DNA of 64,000 nucleotides, taken from Aptenodytes patagonicus (taxonomy: Eukaryota > Chordata > Aves > Sphenisciformes > Spheniscidae). Below, piece by piece: positions 38,295-51,400 of the stretch. Position numbers and translations under genes: made by a program. Under the pieces are notes generated by a model that was not told the DNA's origin, searched no databases, and saw only the letters and a program-made list of their open reading frames with translations. Numbering within the stretch: position 1 is the first letter of the stretch; each line of letters begins with the position of its first letter. The DNA lies in contig NC_134982.1 in assembly GCF_965638725.1 (NCBI RefSeq), forward strand, positions 39,546,799-39,610,798, given 5' to 3'.

Positions 38295-38905
38295 GCCGCC
38301 GCCGCTCGCTACGGAAGCGGCCGGGGAGGAGTCAGCCCGCCGCGGCAGCGGCGAACGAGAGGCGGCGCGGCCGCTACCGCCCTCCGCCGGCGCCGCGGGG
38401 AGCAACGCCGCGCCGGGCCGCCTCGGGGCTGATCTCGGCTAGCGCCCGGTGCGAGCGAGCGGGGCAGCCGCTGGCGAGGCCGGGCCCAGCCGCTCTGCGG
38501 GTCTGTCAGGGCGTCGGCAGAGGGCCGCTCCCGGGGAGAAGCGGGGCGCGGAGCAGCCCCTCTCCCCGCCCCGCCGCCGGTGGGCCCGGGCAGCAGAGCG
38601 CTTTCCCCTTGCGGCCGGAGATGGGACGCAGGGGCTGGTCGGGTCCGGAATTCCCGGGCCTCGGCGGGTCAGGGACCTGGTGAGGTGTTTCTGGGGGGCA
38701 CCACGCGTGCGAACGGGCTGCGGGGCACCGGCCACCGGCCGGAGCCTTCCCCCTGCGCTCGTGTCAGCGCGTCCGCCAAGGCGCCCCAAGCGCAGGCGTG
38801 CGCAGCCGCCGGGCGGGCGGCGGACCCCAGCGCGTGACGCAGAACAACGCGTGCCGGCGCTGCCGCGCGGCCGCGTACGCGCGCCTGAAGGAGAAAAGTA
38901 GACTC
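37590..38905. promoter_or_regulatory. CpG island, FXN promoter
   Basis: Dense G+C and CpG, in sharp contrast to AT-rich flanks, covering FXN exon 1, about 580 bp of intron 1 and about 600 bp upstream of the ATG. No TATA box is evident, as expected for a dispersed CpG promoter. A plus-strand donor-like CTG|GTGAGG at 38680 leaves room for a divergent noncoding transcript, but nothing proves one. The long open frames here on both strands (up to 319 codons) are compositional artefacts. Confidence 0.85.
38172..38294 (-). CDS. FXN: FXN exon 1 (start codon and mitochondrial presequence)
   Basis: Forty-one codons starting [10 protein letters not shown] and ending GCGRT, directly followed by donor GTGAGC. 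I chose this ATG because human frataxin starts MW and the phase-0 donor matches human exon 1. An in-frame ATG at 38405 would add 37 residues and cannot be excluded without a transcription start. The segment has many Arg and no acidic residue except one Glu, as expected for a matrix-targeting helix. It is shorter than the human exon (55 codons), and this part is known to be poorly conserved. It sits in the CpG island. Confidence 0.85.
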
Positions 38906-41900
38906 TTCCCCCCCGCCCCAGCCCCTGCTGAGTTCAGCCGCAGTACAGCCGGGCTGCGCTAAAACCGAGTTTTGCTACTGAGACCACAACGCTGTATTGG
39001 AGTCCAGAACGGTCTTTCTCCAGGACCTGCCTTTTCCAGGAGGTGGCGCTTTCCCCATCAGTACAGTAGCGGGGGAGGGCGTCCTTCCCCCAGCAGAAGC
39101 ACCGTTCGACACAAACATCGCGCAGCAAGGCTGGATTTAGAAAAGGGAGGTGCTGGGTGCTGGTGCAGCGTTCAGAATTTTTTGCGTACTTAGGAGAACT
39201 TAAGGATCTCGAATCGGACTGGTATCGTAGGACAATGCGACGGTCACTTGGTAACAGGACTGCTCCTGCTGTGCACCTTCACCTCAGCTACTATTCTCAG
39301 GCCAGGGAATAACTGCTCGTGGGTGAGTCTCTGCAGGTACCTATTCAGGCAAAGCAATCTTGGTGGGTAGATTTACGAGGAGCTGGACCCTGGAAAGGAC
39401 AGAAATTACAAGGAACACTACCCACCCCCCTTCACCGCTTTAAAAAACAAACAAAAAAAACCCCCAAATAACCACAGGCAGTGCAAAGGAAGGTTGCTAT
39501 TTATTTCTACCTTGCAAAGGCTAGCAATAGTAACATACAGGCAGTGCCTACACACTGCAGGTGCTGACAGCAGTCTGATTTGAGCAGCCTGAGCTACAAA
39601 GCAAAACACTTGGAAATGGAAAGTGTGTTGGAATCACAGTCATTTCCTAAGCTGCGTGGTAAGAATCCACTTCCTGTAGTTGTGCTGTTCTACAGTTCCC
39701 GTCCTCTTCTCTGCCAGATTTTCAAAGTACAATACAGCTTTTCCAGACCTAAGCAGTAATAGAGAGGGATTCCCCCTTTCTTGACAATTTAGGACAAGGA
39801 CTGTAGGACACACTGGCAGTACAGAGAGGGAGCAATGGGACAAGGACCAGGGCTAGCATCTTGGGTTCAAACTTTACAACAGGCCAGTCAGAGAACGGAT
39901 TCACACCCCAAAACTGGAGTAGCTTGCAACTCACTCAAAAAAGCTGTTGAGATTCCAATTCCCGTTAACTGCAGTTAATTAATTCTAGGTAATTGCACTG
40001 ATGTGAGCAGCTAATATGGACCAGTTGAGATGACAGTCACCCGTTGTCCAGGAGCTATTTTGGCTGTGTGAATACCGGAGTCCATGGAAAGGTACATTAT
40101 TACAGTATATAGCATCCACCCAGGGACCCATTCTAGGACAGTATTTTCTGTGACAGCAAGTATTCTGATCCATTACCTCCTGTGGGTAAAACGTTATCCT
40201 GAGTCAGTAAAGGAAAAATAAAGCACATCGTTTGTCACACCTGACATATGTTCGATAGAACTTCTGATGGTGTGCTTCAAAAAGCAGCGAAGAAAGAGAA
40301 GGGAATTAATGTAGGTGACTGGCCAGGTTCCTACTGAGTTATTTAAATGCTGGTGATATTGTATTATTAATGATATGTGAGGATGTCAAGAGTCTCAGCT
40401 AGACATCTTTTATTGTTACTTAAACTGAAAAAATAAAATAGGCTCACCTAGGAGACGACAGAGAAGAAATAATTCTGATGAAAAAGTTTCTTAAAAAAAA
40501 CCTGTGGGAACACAGACAAATTTTATTTCAGATCCTTCCATAGGACAGGACTGCAAGATGCAACAGTTCCAAGTAAAATCATAAATATGTAAAGCATACA
40601 AGTATTAAGAAGCTTACCACTGATTACTGTGATGCATTTTTACATTTCTAAGACTCGTCACTCAAGTAAGCAGCTGGCATCGCACAATGCTTTAGGGAGT
40701 AAGTTGTCAAGTTTCTCACCAAGATTTTTATTATTTTTTTCTTTAAGCTGAAATTATTTTCTACCACACGGGGGGCAAAAGCCCAGACAATTAGAGTCGG
40801 TTGTGCAAATTTCAACTGAGACTTTGACGTCTGTTGTAGTTAAGAGTTCTCTGTACAAACCATATTTATTATCTAGCTTAGTCAGCCTCCTGTCTTTCCT
40901 GCAGAGTCCTGTGTGTTTCTCTGTTACCAGTATCTTCTCTCAGACCTTGTAGGGGTCTGTGTTCTTGTTGCATTTTGTGAGGGAAGTTTTTATACATCAA
41001 GCAGATACAAGATACTATAGTTCCTTGAAGACCAACCCACATTCTTATCACTTCTGGAAGAAACTAGTTATGTTTTTGCAGCTATAATGGTCTACATACT
41101 GAGATAAGGCATGTAGGGAGAAATAACTTTTGTCAGACTGCAAAATGCATTAGTAAAGCAAACAATTCCTTTTTTATACCTTGGTGGGGAGAGGGGAAAG
41201 CAGCTGGAAGAATGGAGGAATGCCTGTTCTTTTATGTAGCATTTGATCTAGTAAAAGATGGTGCTTGTTTACATACCTTGCCATTCCTATAAAAAGAGCA
41301 TCAGAAGATATTTTCTGGTATTATCCAGGTAGTTCCATAGTGATTTTTCTCTAATCATCCAAGGTCATATGCAACTCTCAATAGGAAATGTTCATCTCTT
41401 GTTTCTAAGTTAATGACAAATCAATGAATTCATGTAATTAAATATTTTCTCTGGTATTAACCATCTCACTTACCAAATATTTTAAAAAATTGTCAGCAAT
41501 GTTCAAGTTAATGAACTTTACAGGACGCTACTACCAGCAAGGATCACTCACACAACTTCAAAAGGCCTGATTTAGGGGTTAGCAATTTTAACAATGATTT
41601 CTTACATTTTTCATCTTGATCCTTGTCCCTTAGGTTAATGTTGTTCATACCACAGCACTTTGGTATCAATATCTTTTTAGGCTGGTGTAAAATAACTGTG
41701 AAGCAGTTCCAGATGCAAAATAGTTGCAGGGTCAGGCCACACGCCTTCAGTCTGGAAAGAGCTGATACCTTTCTTGTTGCAAGCAAATGCGTGCACCACT
41801 GGAAATGGGTCAGCAAATGGCTTCTATGAAGCATAGGTGGAGTGAACTACTGATTATTCTTTTATCACTGTCTAGTGTTCAGGGTTTGGGAAAACAGCAT

Positions 41901-42698
41901 TGAGTTACATGAAATTAAATCGCTTGAAGCATAAGGAAAAGTCAACAAGAAAACAGATCTAGGGATATGTGTTAGTATTTTCAAACCATTGAATTCTAGT
42001 ACAAGGACAGGATTTTTTTTTTTTTTTTAAAACTGAGGACAACTATTACACGCTACCACCAAAGGCAAAACTTGCCCTCTCAATGCTGTATGGTTAAGTC
42101 ACGGTCAGATATACAAATTTGGAGTTATTCCCTACCTTTCTCTAAGCAGGCATCAACCTGTGCTTTTTCCTTCTGGGCAGCTTGCAGGGCCAGAGTATTC
42201 AGATACCACTGCACACAGATAGCCCACGTCTGTGACCTAATTCTTCAAATATTGCTCCCTGTGGCGAGTTCCATCTGTTTAGACCTGGAGAAATAGACCA
42301 ATACATTACTTTAATACCCCAGGGAGTTGATGATGCCTTCTGTATGTATTAATAGTCATTACATTTTCATCAAAGTGCTACCAATGCAAAATACCAACGC
42401 AAGATGAAGAGAAATGAAATCCTTAGGCATGAAACATACACATCCTTACAAGCTCCTGTACTCTTTGATGTTTGAAGCTTTATACCATTTAATGTGTTGG
42501 AGAAAGAAATGGGTTCCAAGTTGTTGATCATTAACATTGCTTAGCTGTAATCCCTCTTCCCTCTCAGTGGAACCATGTAGTCACACACAGAAAAAAAAAA
42601 ACCCAAGAAAACTTGTAACTGCACATGCTTTGGAGAGGGTTTTCCCAGTAGGCTCCATAGTTTATACATGGCTGTTTAACAAGGTTAAACAATAGAGG
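38906..42698. other. Intergenic, upstream of FXN
   Basis: AT-rich after the island. A T16 run lies at 42013-42028. No open frame of note and no trace of PRKACG, which lies between PIP5K1B and FXN in human. Confidence 0.6.
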
Positions 42699-43472
42699 TT
42701 TAACAAGGCCAAGTGCAAGGTCCTGCATCTGGGTTGGGGCAACCCCAGTATCAATACAGGCTGGGGGATGAAGGGATTGAGAGCAGCCCTGCTGAGAAGG
42801 ACTTGGGGGTATTGGTGGATGAAAAGCTGGACATGAGCCAGCAATGTGCGCTCGCAGCCCAGAAGGCCAATTGTATCTTGGGCTGCATCCAAAGAAGCGT
42901 GGCCCGCAGGTCGAGGGAGGTGATTCTGCCCCTCTGCTCTGGTGAGACCCCACCTGGAGTACTGCATCCAGCTCTGGAGCCCTCAGCACAAGAAAGACAT
43001 GGACCTGTTGGAGCAGGTCCAGAAGAGGGCCATGAAAATGATCAGGGGGATGGAACACCTCTCCTATGAAGAAAGGCTGAGGGAGTTGGGGTTGTTCAGC
43101 CTAGAGAAGAGAAGGCTTTGGGGAGACCTTATTGCAGCCTATCAGTACTTAAAGGGGGCTTATAAAAAAGATGGCAGCAAACTTTTTAGCAGGGCCTGTT
43201 GCGACAGGACAAAGGGGAATGGCTTTAAACTAAAGGGGGGTAGATTTAGACTAGATATAAGGAAGAAATTTTTTATGCTGAGGGTGGTGAAACACTGGCA
43301 CAGGTTGCCCAGAGAGGTGGTGGATGCCCCATCTGTGGAAACATTCAAGGTCAGGTTGGACGGGGCTCTGAGCAACCTGATCTAGTTGAAGATGTCCCTG
43401 CCCACGGCAGGGGGGTTGGACTAGATGACCTTTAGAGGTCCCTTCCAACCCAAACTATTCTATGATTCTATA
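42699..43472 (+). mobile_element. CR1 LINE, 5'-truncated, plus strand
   Basis: Begins in the RT C-terminal region ([12 protein letters not shown]) and runs to a complete 3' end with GGTCCCTTCCAACCC and ATTCTATGATTCTAT. It lies between FXN and the PIP5K1B 3' end. One small deletion near 42935 shifts the frame. No clear target-site duplication is visible. Confidence 0.95.
42942..43385 (+). pseudogene. CR1 ORF2 C-terminal frame, uninterrupted
   Basis: 147 codons in one frame, starting internally at [12 protein letters not shown] and continuing [12 protein letters not shown] to the normal CR1 stop. It lacks endonuclease and catalytic RT motifs, so it is a fragment without enzymatic capacity. The lack of internal stops suggests a fairly young insertion. 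Confidence 0.85.
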
Positions 43473-44679
43473 CAGGATTTCCTTTGGGAAGTATTAAATG
43501 ACTGTTTTAATTTATAAATGACTGTGTTAAAGGGATTGCACACAAAGGATGGCTCAGTCTCTGAATCGTTTAGTCTAGACGTTCTGGTTTTGAACAGAAC
43601 TGTTGCAGTTAAGTTGTGTGTCCTCTGGGGCCTTCCTCAGGACAAATGATTCAGACACTGCAGTCTGCTAGGTAATTGGGAAAAAAGTGACATGTATGTG
43701 CTTTATGAAGGTTAATCTGGTGCTTAAACTAAGAAATGTCATGGTTTTCCCCAAGTAAGACTAATCAGAAATATCTACTTTGCATAGAGACACATTCTAA
43801 ATATGCTATACACTGTGCATGAAGGAGCAGACACTTCACATAGATGTACAAAATGTTTTTGCTTACAGGCCATGCAGATAAGTCTCTTGCATTTCTAAGA
43901 GGAATGCTGCAGAAGAATTATCTTGCTGAGATGAAGCAATCTAATTTTAAAGCCTGGAAAAGAGGTAATCATGAGACACAGGCTCTAAGTTAAGCCAGAG
44001 ACTCTACATACTTAGAGAAAAAACCCACACCTTTCCATTTCTCTATTCTGTGCATAATTAAGGGTAATACCCTCCTCCTTGTCAGGGTTATAGGCTTACA
44101 TCAAAGTAAAAAACAAAACAACAAAAAACCCCACAACACACCAAAACCTTAAATGAAAAATTCTTCAGAAGTATAAAGCATAATTCTAGGAATTAAAGTG
44201 CCAAATTCTGGTTTTGCCAATCCAGGAGGTTTGCTACACTTACTCCTAAAATAAATGTTATTACCAATAATTTTCATAAACTTTCAAAGTGCCACCTATG
44301 TAGTTTTTAAATACACCACTGCATCGCAGCATGAAATCTTGGATTGATGGTCACTGGTGTTTGGGATTATCTCTCTGCTGCTAGGGAAATTAAGGAAACC
44401 AGAACAGTTTCTATAGTTATCTTAAAATGACTGCCCATACTGAAAAACATGAAATGCTTTTGTGAAGCAATGCCTGTTGAGTATGTTCCTTTGCCTTTTC
44501 TGCTCTAATTTCAAGATTCTCCTCTTCATTATAGAGCTGGTAGAAGATAAAGACAGATGCCATGTTATAGAGTGGTTGTCATATCTCTTGAGATGCCTCT
44601 GAAGACTATCTCATGAAGGTAGAGAAATAGCAGAACAGTAAGTCCTGTACAGATCAAGACCAGGTTGACAGCTGTGATA
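43473..44679. other. Intergenic, between CR1 and PIP5K1B 3' end
   Basis: About 1.2 kb of AT-rich sequence with nothing recognisable. Confidence 0.6.
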
Positions 44680-45419
44680 GTCTTGAGAACAAAATATTTT
44701 ATTCATCAATAAAACTATAGTTTACAGTAGTATTTACTAAATAAATTATATAATTTCTCTTTTACAAGAAATAAACTAAAATCAAAAATATTTCAAAGAC
44801 AATATATGTATACAACATAAGGCCTTGTTATAAATAACATTTTTTTCTCCTTTTCACCAACAGTGAAAATATCTTTAGAGGCTCATTTTCATATAGTATG
44901 TGCAGAGGTTTACCCTAACCCTTGTATGACATCAATTCCAGTTGCCACTGATGTGGACCTAAGTGATTAGAACTGAAGGGTCAAAACAAATGAAATTAAT
45001 TTTATTCACCACTGTGATTATTTTTAAATAGGTAAAGCAGATAATAGATTTTGCTTGTGCATAGTTACAGAATGCATGCGAATGAAACTACTAGAGAGCT
45101 GATAAGAAAATATCACTTTCAAGTCCAAAAAAGGTGATTGGTGATATAGTAGAAAGCAGCCTGAATACACAGTTCTTCACAGTTCAGCAAGCAACAGCAG
45201 ATGATAGCAGAGTGTGGAATGCTTCACGTCATTTTTGCCAAGACCATCAATCCTTTCTGTGGTTCAAAGATCCTGACACTTCTTAGAAAAAGTTCAGTTG
45301 ATTATTACTTTGTCTATTAGGCTCAGCAAATTCCTCCTTCTTAAATCAGGAGTGCAGAAAGTGCTCTTCATTAACCATGGTCTCTTCTCTTGGTTTTACT
45401 CTTCGTGTATTCTTTGTTA
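44680..45419 (-). CDS. PIP5K1B: PIP5K1B terminal exon: TAA stop plus 3' UTR
   Basis: The preceding exon ends on a complete Leu codon (D-V-Y-L), so the protein stops only if the next exon begins with a stop. On the minus strand an acceptor with a good pyrimidine tract (TTTCTGTGTTTCTAG) is followed at once by TAA (45419-45417), then about 0.7 kb without coding potential up to an AATAAA at 44703-44698. Only the three stop bases are coding and the rest is 3' UTR. The exact end is estimated. The splice junction is inferred from phase and signal, not shown by a transcript. Confidence 0.6.
44698..44703 (-). terminator. Candidate PIP5K1B poly(A) signal
   Basis: Minus-strand AATAAA about 0.72 kb after the inferred stop codon, with AT-rich flanks. 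Cleavage would fall near 44675-44685. Confidence 0.45.
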
Positions 45420-48400
45420 CTAGAAACACAGAAATGACAAGTAAAGTCAAGAGTTGTGTTTATTTGTTTTCTTACAGAATTATAAACAGGTAATATCTTT
45501 CTTCCCCTAAACAGGCTACAGCACAGTTTGGCAGTGATTCTTTTCTTACCTTCCCCCCTAATCAAAAGCATTGGGTCTCTTTTCTTGTACAACAGCTAAC
45601 CCCTATGGTTTTGCAGACATTGCAGTACACTTACCTTACATGAAATAGAACCACTGGCTGCTGCAAAATGCTGAACACTCTGGACATCAGAGAAGACAGT
45701 CCAAACAGAGAGCACTCAGCAGTTCACAGCAGCTTTTATTACCTTGCAGAATTGACTGGGGCCTTTGCTACTTCAAAGTGTTAGGGGAAAAACTGCAGTC
45801 TTCATACGTCGCATATAAAAGTCCTGTTAGCTTCCACATGATACCCTTCCCCAGTTGAAAAATCATACCTATCCAAAAACTTTCAGGCACAACTAATGTT
45901 CTAGTCAATGTCGTAGCAATCATTCTATTTAACAAAAGAAATTACTTAATAATGTTAATGAATTAGAATTTTCTATAGTATCTTCTACAGAAGCAGCAGT
46001 TACATAATACAAATAGTTGATCACTTCTTAGCATCTCTGTGGAATCAGAGATGAATTGAAAAGAAACTTCTTTGCTGAACACCTTATTACTACAACTCGA
46101 AGGATAAACTGACAGCTGAACAAAATACTGCAGGAAATTGAATGCATCTCAGCTAATGTATACAACATGGAGCAGGACACAAAACCAAAACAAAGACATT
46201 TAGACCTTACTCTAAAACCTTATTAAAAATATAATGAAGGCATAAGTTCCCATTTATTAAACAGATTTTTAAGGTCACCTTTAAATTGTACTTTTCGATA
46301 CAAGCATTTAACTAACCTTTAAATAGTTCAACAACAATCTAATCTTGTCTATGAACAACAACAAAAAAAATCTCCAAAGGCATTTTTAAAGCTTATCTTA
46401 GAAAAAGGTAACCAGTAGATTTAAATCAATACTTTAGTTACGCCTTCTAGCACTAGACCTTGAACCTTGAAGAATGATATTTCAATATCGTTCTGTGGCA
46501 ACCTGTAAACCTGTTACTGTATTGTGCACCAGTGTTAGGGTGTTCATAATCACTGATGCTAGTGTGCACAGTGCTAGTTTCTCAGAGGCTGTTCTCTCTC
46601 CAGATAGCTGTGGTCTGGCAATGAAAGTCTATCTACTGCCATATTAGCACCTGAATGTGCTAAGGGAGTGAAGTGGTATGTACTTATAGGATGCAGAACA
46701 ATTTAACATGCAAAGTGAAATTGTTGGACAAGTGAGTAAAATTAAAGAGAGTGATATTTTAAAAAGAATATGACATAAGGCTAACAAGGAATTTAAAACA
46801 TTTTTTTTTTTAAGAATCAGTTTGGCAAAAAAAGTTGAAAAATGCTAGTATCAATAAACAAAATTATGTTTTATGAAGCCAAGATAAATTAGGCAAAATT
46901 TTCACTAGCACCATCTAGTTTCTGGCTGAAAGCTCAGATCTGAATGACTGCAGGTCCATTTTTGACATGTAACGGTCACTCAACACAACTTCAGACCCTC
47001 TGGCCTTATCACTACTTTTCACTCTCTAAGGAGACTAGCAGTATTGCTGATACTAGCTTTATGCTAACCAGCTTACTCCTGTTCCCTTTCGTCTGATCCT
47101 TCCAAAGCATTTCAGAGGGATCAGCGATGGAAAAAATATCAGCAAAATTTGCACAACAGAGTTGGAGAAAACAGACCTGACAGGAACTCGTAGCAACTGC
47201 TAACTGCGTGAGTCAGTCACAGAAATGCTGTTCATGCTACTGATGCCATTTTAAGGAGGTGGGATTTTCAGATCATAGATGTTCATCTTTGTGTCAGGTA
47301 CAGTCCAGTTCTGTGCATATTATTCTGGAAAAACCTCCCATCTATTTCAAGGCGCAGGACATGATCCTCTAAGCAACTCTGTAACCACTGCACAACTTTT
47401 GGGATTACTTTGATTGCAGACACAAGAAACATGAAGAGACTGAGTTTAGCTATAGCAATTGGGTCCAAAATTATAAATAATGGGCAAATGACACTACAGG
47501 ATGCATTCCTGTAATCACTGTCTGAGATGCCTCACACTGGGTATATAATGGATTTACAATGTTTGAGCCTACTTGAGGCTTTTTGTATTGGAGCCTTTTT
47601 GTGCTCCAGTTCTCTTTTCATGGATTTGTTTTTGAGCTGATTGATTTCCTCATATGGTGCATTAAAAGCCCCAGGCATGAGAACGTGTAGTTTAGTGACA
47701 ATATGTGCTGGCATTTTAGCACTTGGCTTACTCAGGTAATGTATTACTTGTAATCTGAAATGGTACCTTTGTAATCTAATCAAGCACATAATTCCCGTGT
47801 CTGATTTTCATGCAAGGGTGACTGAAACGTTGCTGTTACGTTGCTTCCTACATGACGTTGCTTCTGCAAGAACACCTCTGCCAAACTACATTCAAGTGCT
47901 TGGTTGTTGTTTCACCTCACACCAGGTTTCAGTTTTATGAGAGACATAGGCCTCTTTTTCCTCTCCTTTTTAAGATCATGCATGGATGGATACAGGGATA
48001 AGATAGATAACAGAGGAAAGGAGCAGTTACCTCACTGCATAAAACAAGTAGGTTTGCCCCCTTCAGCCTTAATTAAACAGGATTCTACTTTGAGAAAAGA
48101 GTGCTTGATTGGTTCTAGTATGTGCATGTACCATTTTAAGGATTATTCTGCTCTCAGGGGAGAGAAAGGGTCTCTATAAGTGAGGAGGCCTGAATTCCCT
48201 TCTCATAGTCTCAGAATTAATGTTCAATCTACCATGTTTTTCCATCAGTATCTTCAGAGGAAATGGTGAGGCAGAGAAACTGATGCCTCCAGAAAGACGG
48301 CAACATGCCAAAATTTGAGGTATGCAGCACAGTGTGACTGTACACTTTTTAGCTTGTTTTTACATGCATCCTGCCTGGGAACTGCTTTAATTTCAGCCTC

Positions 48401-51400
48401 ACTTGTTATTACTCCACAACAGCACCCTGAAGAAAACTACAACATGATTAGAATTGAATCAAATGTTATGAAAGGCCGAGAAGCAAAATATTTCTGAATG
48501 AAAACTGAACACCTCATCAAGGAGTTATGGTGGAAGTACAATCCCCTAGCCAAAGTTGGATCTGACTAGGATGCTTCATTCAATCAGAGCGAGGTGGTAA
48601 TTTCTTCTCTGAAAGATGAGTTTATGCTAGAAGAGAGAGCTTAGGTTGCTAAACTGAAAATAGCCGAAGGGGTGAAAATATTTGTAAGAGAAAGTAACCG
48701 CGAAGATGAAGAGTTAGACAGTAACCTGGCAGTCACAAGGGTTTGAATATGAACTAGGAAATGCTCAAAGAGACAGGCTTTAATACAGAACTATGGGAGT
48801 GAGAACAGAAGAAAAGAGGAAGAGCACTGAAGAGTAAGAAGAGGCAGACAGTTTTGACAGTTTCTGAACAGGCATTTTATAGACCAATATTTGTAAATCT
48901 GCTTATCTATGCATCTGCAGCAGCTCTGAAATTCAAAAAACATCTCCAGCGATGTTTTAAGACTTCAAAATCCTATAATAAAATTGGCATTTGGACATAA
49001 ACCACAACATAAGTAATTCTAAATGTAGTAATATTATCTATGCAATTCATCTGACACAAATCACAGCTACACTAACTAGACTCTAAATATGCTGGGCTTG
49101 CTTATCACTACAGTTATTCCATTCTTTTATTTTATTGAAGCCCTTATCAACCCTTTGCAACCATATCTTCAGTGGTAGTGACTTCTAAATTATATAAAAA
49201 TTTTGTGAGCTGTTCCTTCAACAACAGGAGGCAATGCTGTATTTCCACATAACGATCTGTACTACCTAAGAATCTTCCATTATAGTTAAATATACAGAAG
49301 TATCCTTCAAGCAAAATAGTTCATTAATGAAATCCTACCGGCAGGGCATATATGTATTTAAATCCTATATTTACCACCAGATGACTTAAGATATACAGCA
49401 TCACAATGGAGCAAACTTCAAAGTCTGTCACTATGCTATTTACACGCATGTTCTTGTTCCATTGTAAGTGTTAAGGAAATCAAGGCTACTTGCAGTGAAC
49501 CAATTAAAGTAATTCGTAAGCCTTACTACTCTGATTTTACTGATAGTGTAGTTTGTCAAAACAATATGTCAGCTACCTTTATAAGTCATTTCAGGGGTAG
49601 GCTGAGAAAACACAGTGGAGTCATTCATAGTTGCACATGGTGCTCTTTCAGGGACAGAAAGCTCAATCAAAAGAATTTGGGACTTCACTGCAGAGCAGAA
49701 GGAACAAGGTGACTAAGTTATTCCTTACTTTCTAAGTGAAATTATCACTTTTAAGGTCCTCCATTTTAGGTACCAGTCCTTAGTAACACTGGACCAAGGT
49801 CCTCAGGATCAGCTGCACTTGCTGATCTCTCTTAAGAAACTCTTGCAGGATTGGGCTTATATTTCCTACTAATCAAATTCCATAGAACACTGTAGACTTT
49901 TGTGTTCAACAGCATTTGCTGACATTTAATGCTTTTCTGCTTATGTATCAGCTGACGATACCTGAACTGACACCAATAAATAGGGCTTCAGGGGAATTTT
50001 AAAAAGAGACTAAGTTTATTTCCAGAGGAAGAAGGAAACACTTTTACTCTCTTGTTTTGTGGATTTCTACATCAAAGTGCTAAATAGAAGAGCATTACCT
50101 TCTCTGTTACTGGCTTACGTACAGGACACCTTTTGTTTATCTCAAACGGCATCTTTTGCTTCTAAGTATCTGATCTGTCATTGTATTACATATTCATAAA
50201 AGCAAGAATCCTTTAATGTTTTAATTCTCTGCAGAGAAACATTTCAAATTTCCAACCATTTTATATATCTGCTTCTATCTTTCTGCAATCTTTAATTAAA
50301 AATTAAAATTATTTTAATATTCAGTTATTTGTTTTCCACTGTATGGTAGTAGAATATTTGGAAATAATTTAGATGGGCTTATACATACTGCTCAGTGCAG
50401 ATCATGGTTAGTCACATTTTATTCATAAAAGCTAGATTTCTTAACTTACTATCTGGGTTAAAAGATTTAAGAGAAAATAAATCAATGGAATTTTAAAGTA
50501 AACGTGGGATTTGAGGATGTTCCTAACAGTGCTGCTTAGAGTGGCAGATGCACAAAATGCTGGTTTGCTGAACCTGGTCTTTGTTCAGAACTGAGGAACT
50601 CTGGGCCCAGACCACCCCTTCAGTTGCAAACTCAAGATATCTCTGTACCTGTGTCCCGGAACAAAAATTCTTGCTGTTACCAGGTAAATTCTCAATTTTG
50701 ATTATCACTGCACAGTGTGAGTCTGCATGGTGTGCCCTTAATGTAACACCCCAAAATCAATGCCCTTACCTGTAAGAGGAATTTTTTTTTTTTTTTTTAC
50801 AATCTCTGCTCCACCCCACCTTACTTGACTGTCTGAATTTGTACACAACACTGTTCAGCCAAATGCCATTTTTAAGCTGTTTTTTACAGTAAGTTAGCAC
50901 AATGTCATTTTACTACAATGTCCTTTTTTTTCATTCATTGGATCAAAAATTCACAGCTCTTAATTTACTAGAGGACTAAAATTTGTCCAAGAAGTTTAGC
51001 ATTTCAAAGCAGGAGGCAAAGACATCAAAGGATTAGTGGAGTGACTGAAATTAAGCAAGTTAAGATATTTTTCATTATAACATCTAGCGGGTAAGACTAC
51101 AGCAGCTTGTCTTGTAGTAGAAACAGACAAGGATTAACAGCTACGGGATTAAAGGAAAATCTGGGAATGCCATTTAAAGCTACATTTTCTCCTGATGCTT
51201 TTAAAACGTCAAAATGTATCTTGTAACCTTTTCAATTGAGGCTTAAATCAGCTAATGCAAACATCATTGATTTGCTTTATTTTTGAGACATACATTAGAA
51301 ATGACTGACCTGTTCCTAGTGTTCTCAAAAACATGCATCTTTCCCTTCTACCCTGCATGTAATCATCCTCCTATAAAAATAAACTGCCTTCTGCCTCAGC

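Noticed and set aside
38405-38405. In-frame upstream ATG that would add 37 residues to frataxin
   Set aside because: The downstream MW start matches the mammalian start and gives a normal presequence; no evidence favours the longer form.
37473-38442. 319- and 288-codon plus-strand open frames opposite FXN exon 1
   Set aside because: Antisense to a well-supported frataxin exon, compositionally biased and without recognisable similarity.
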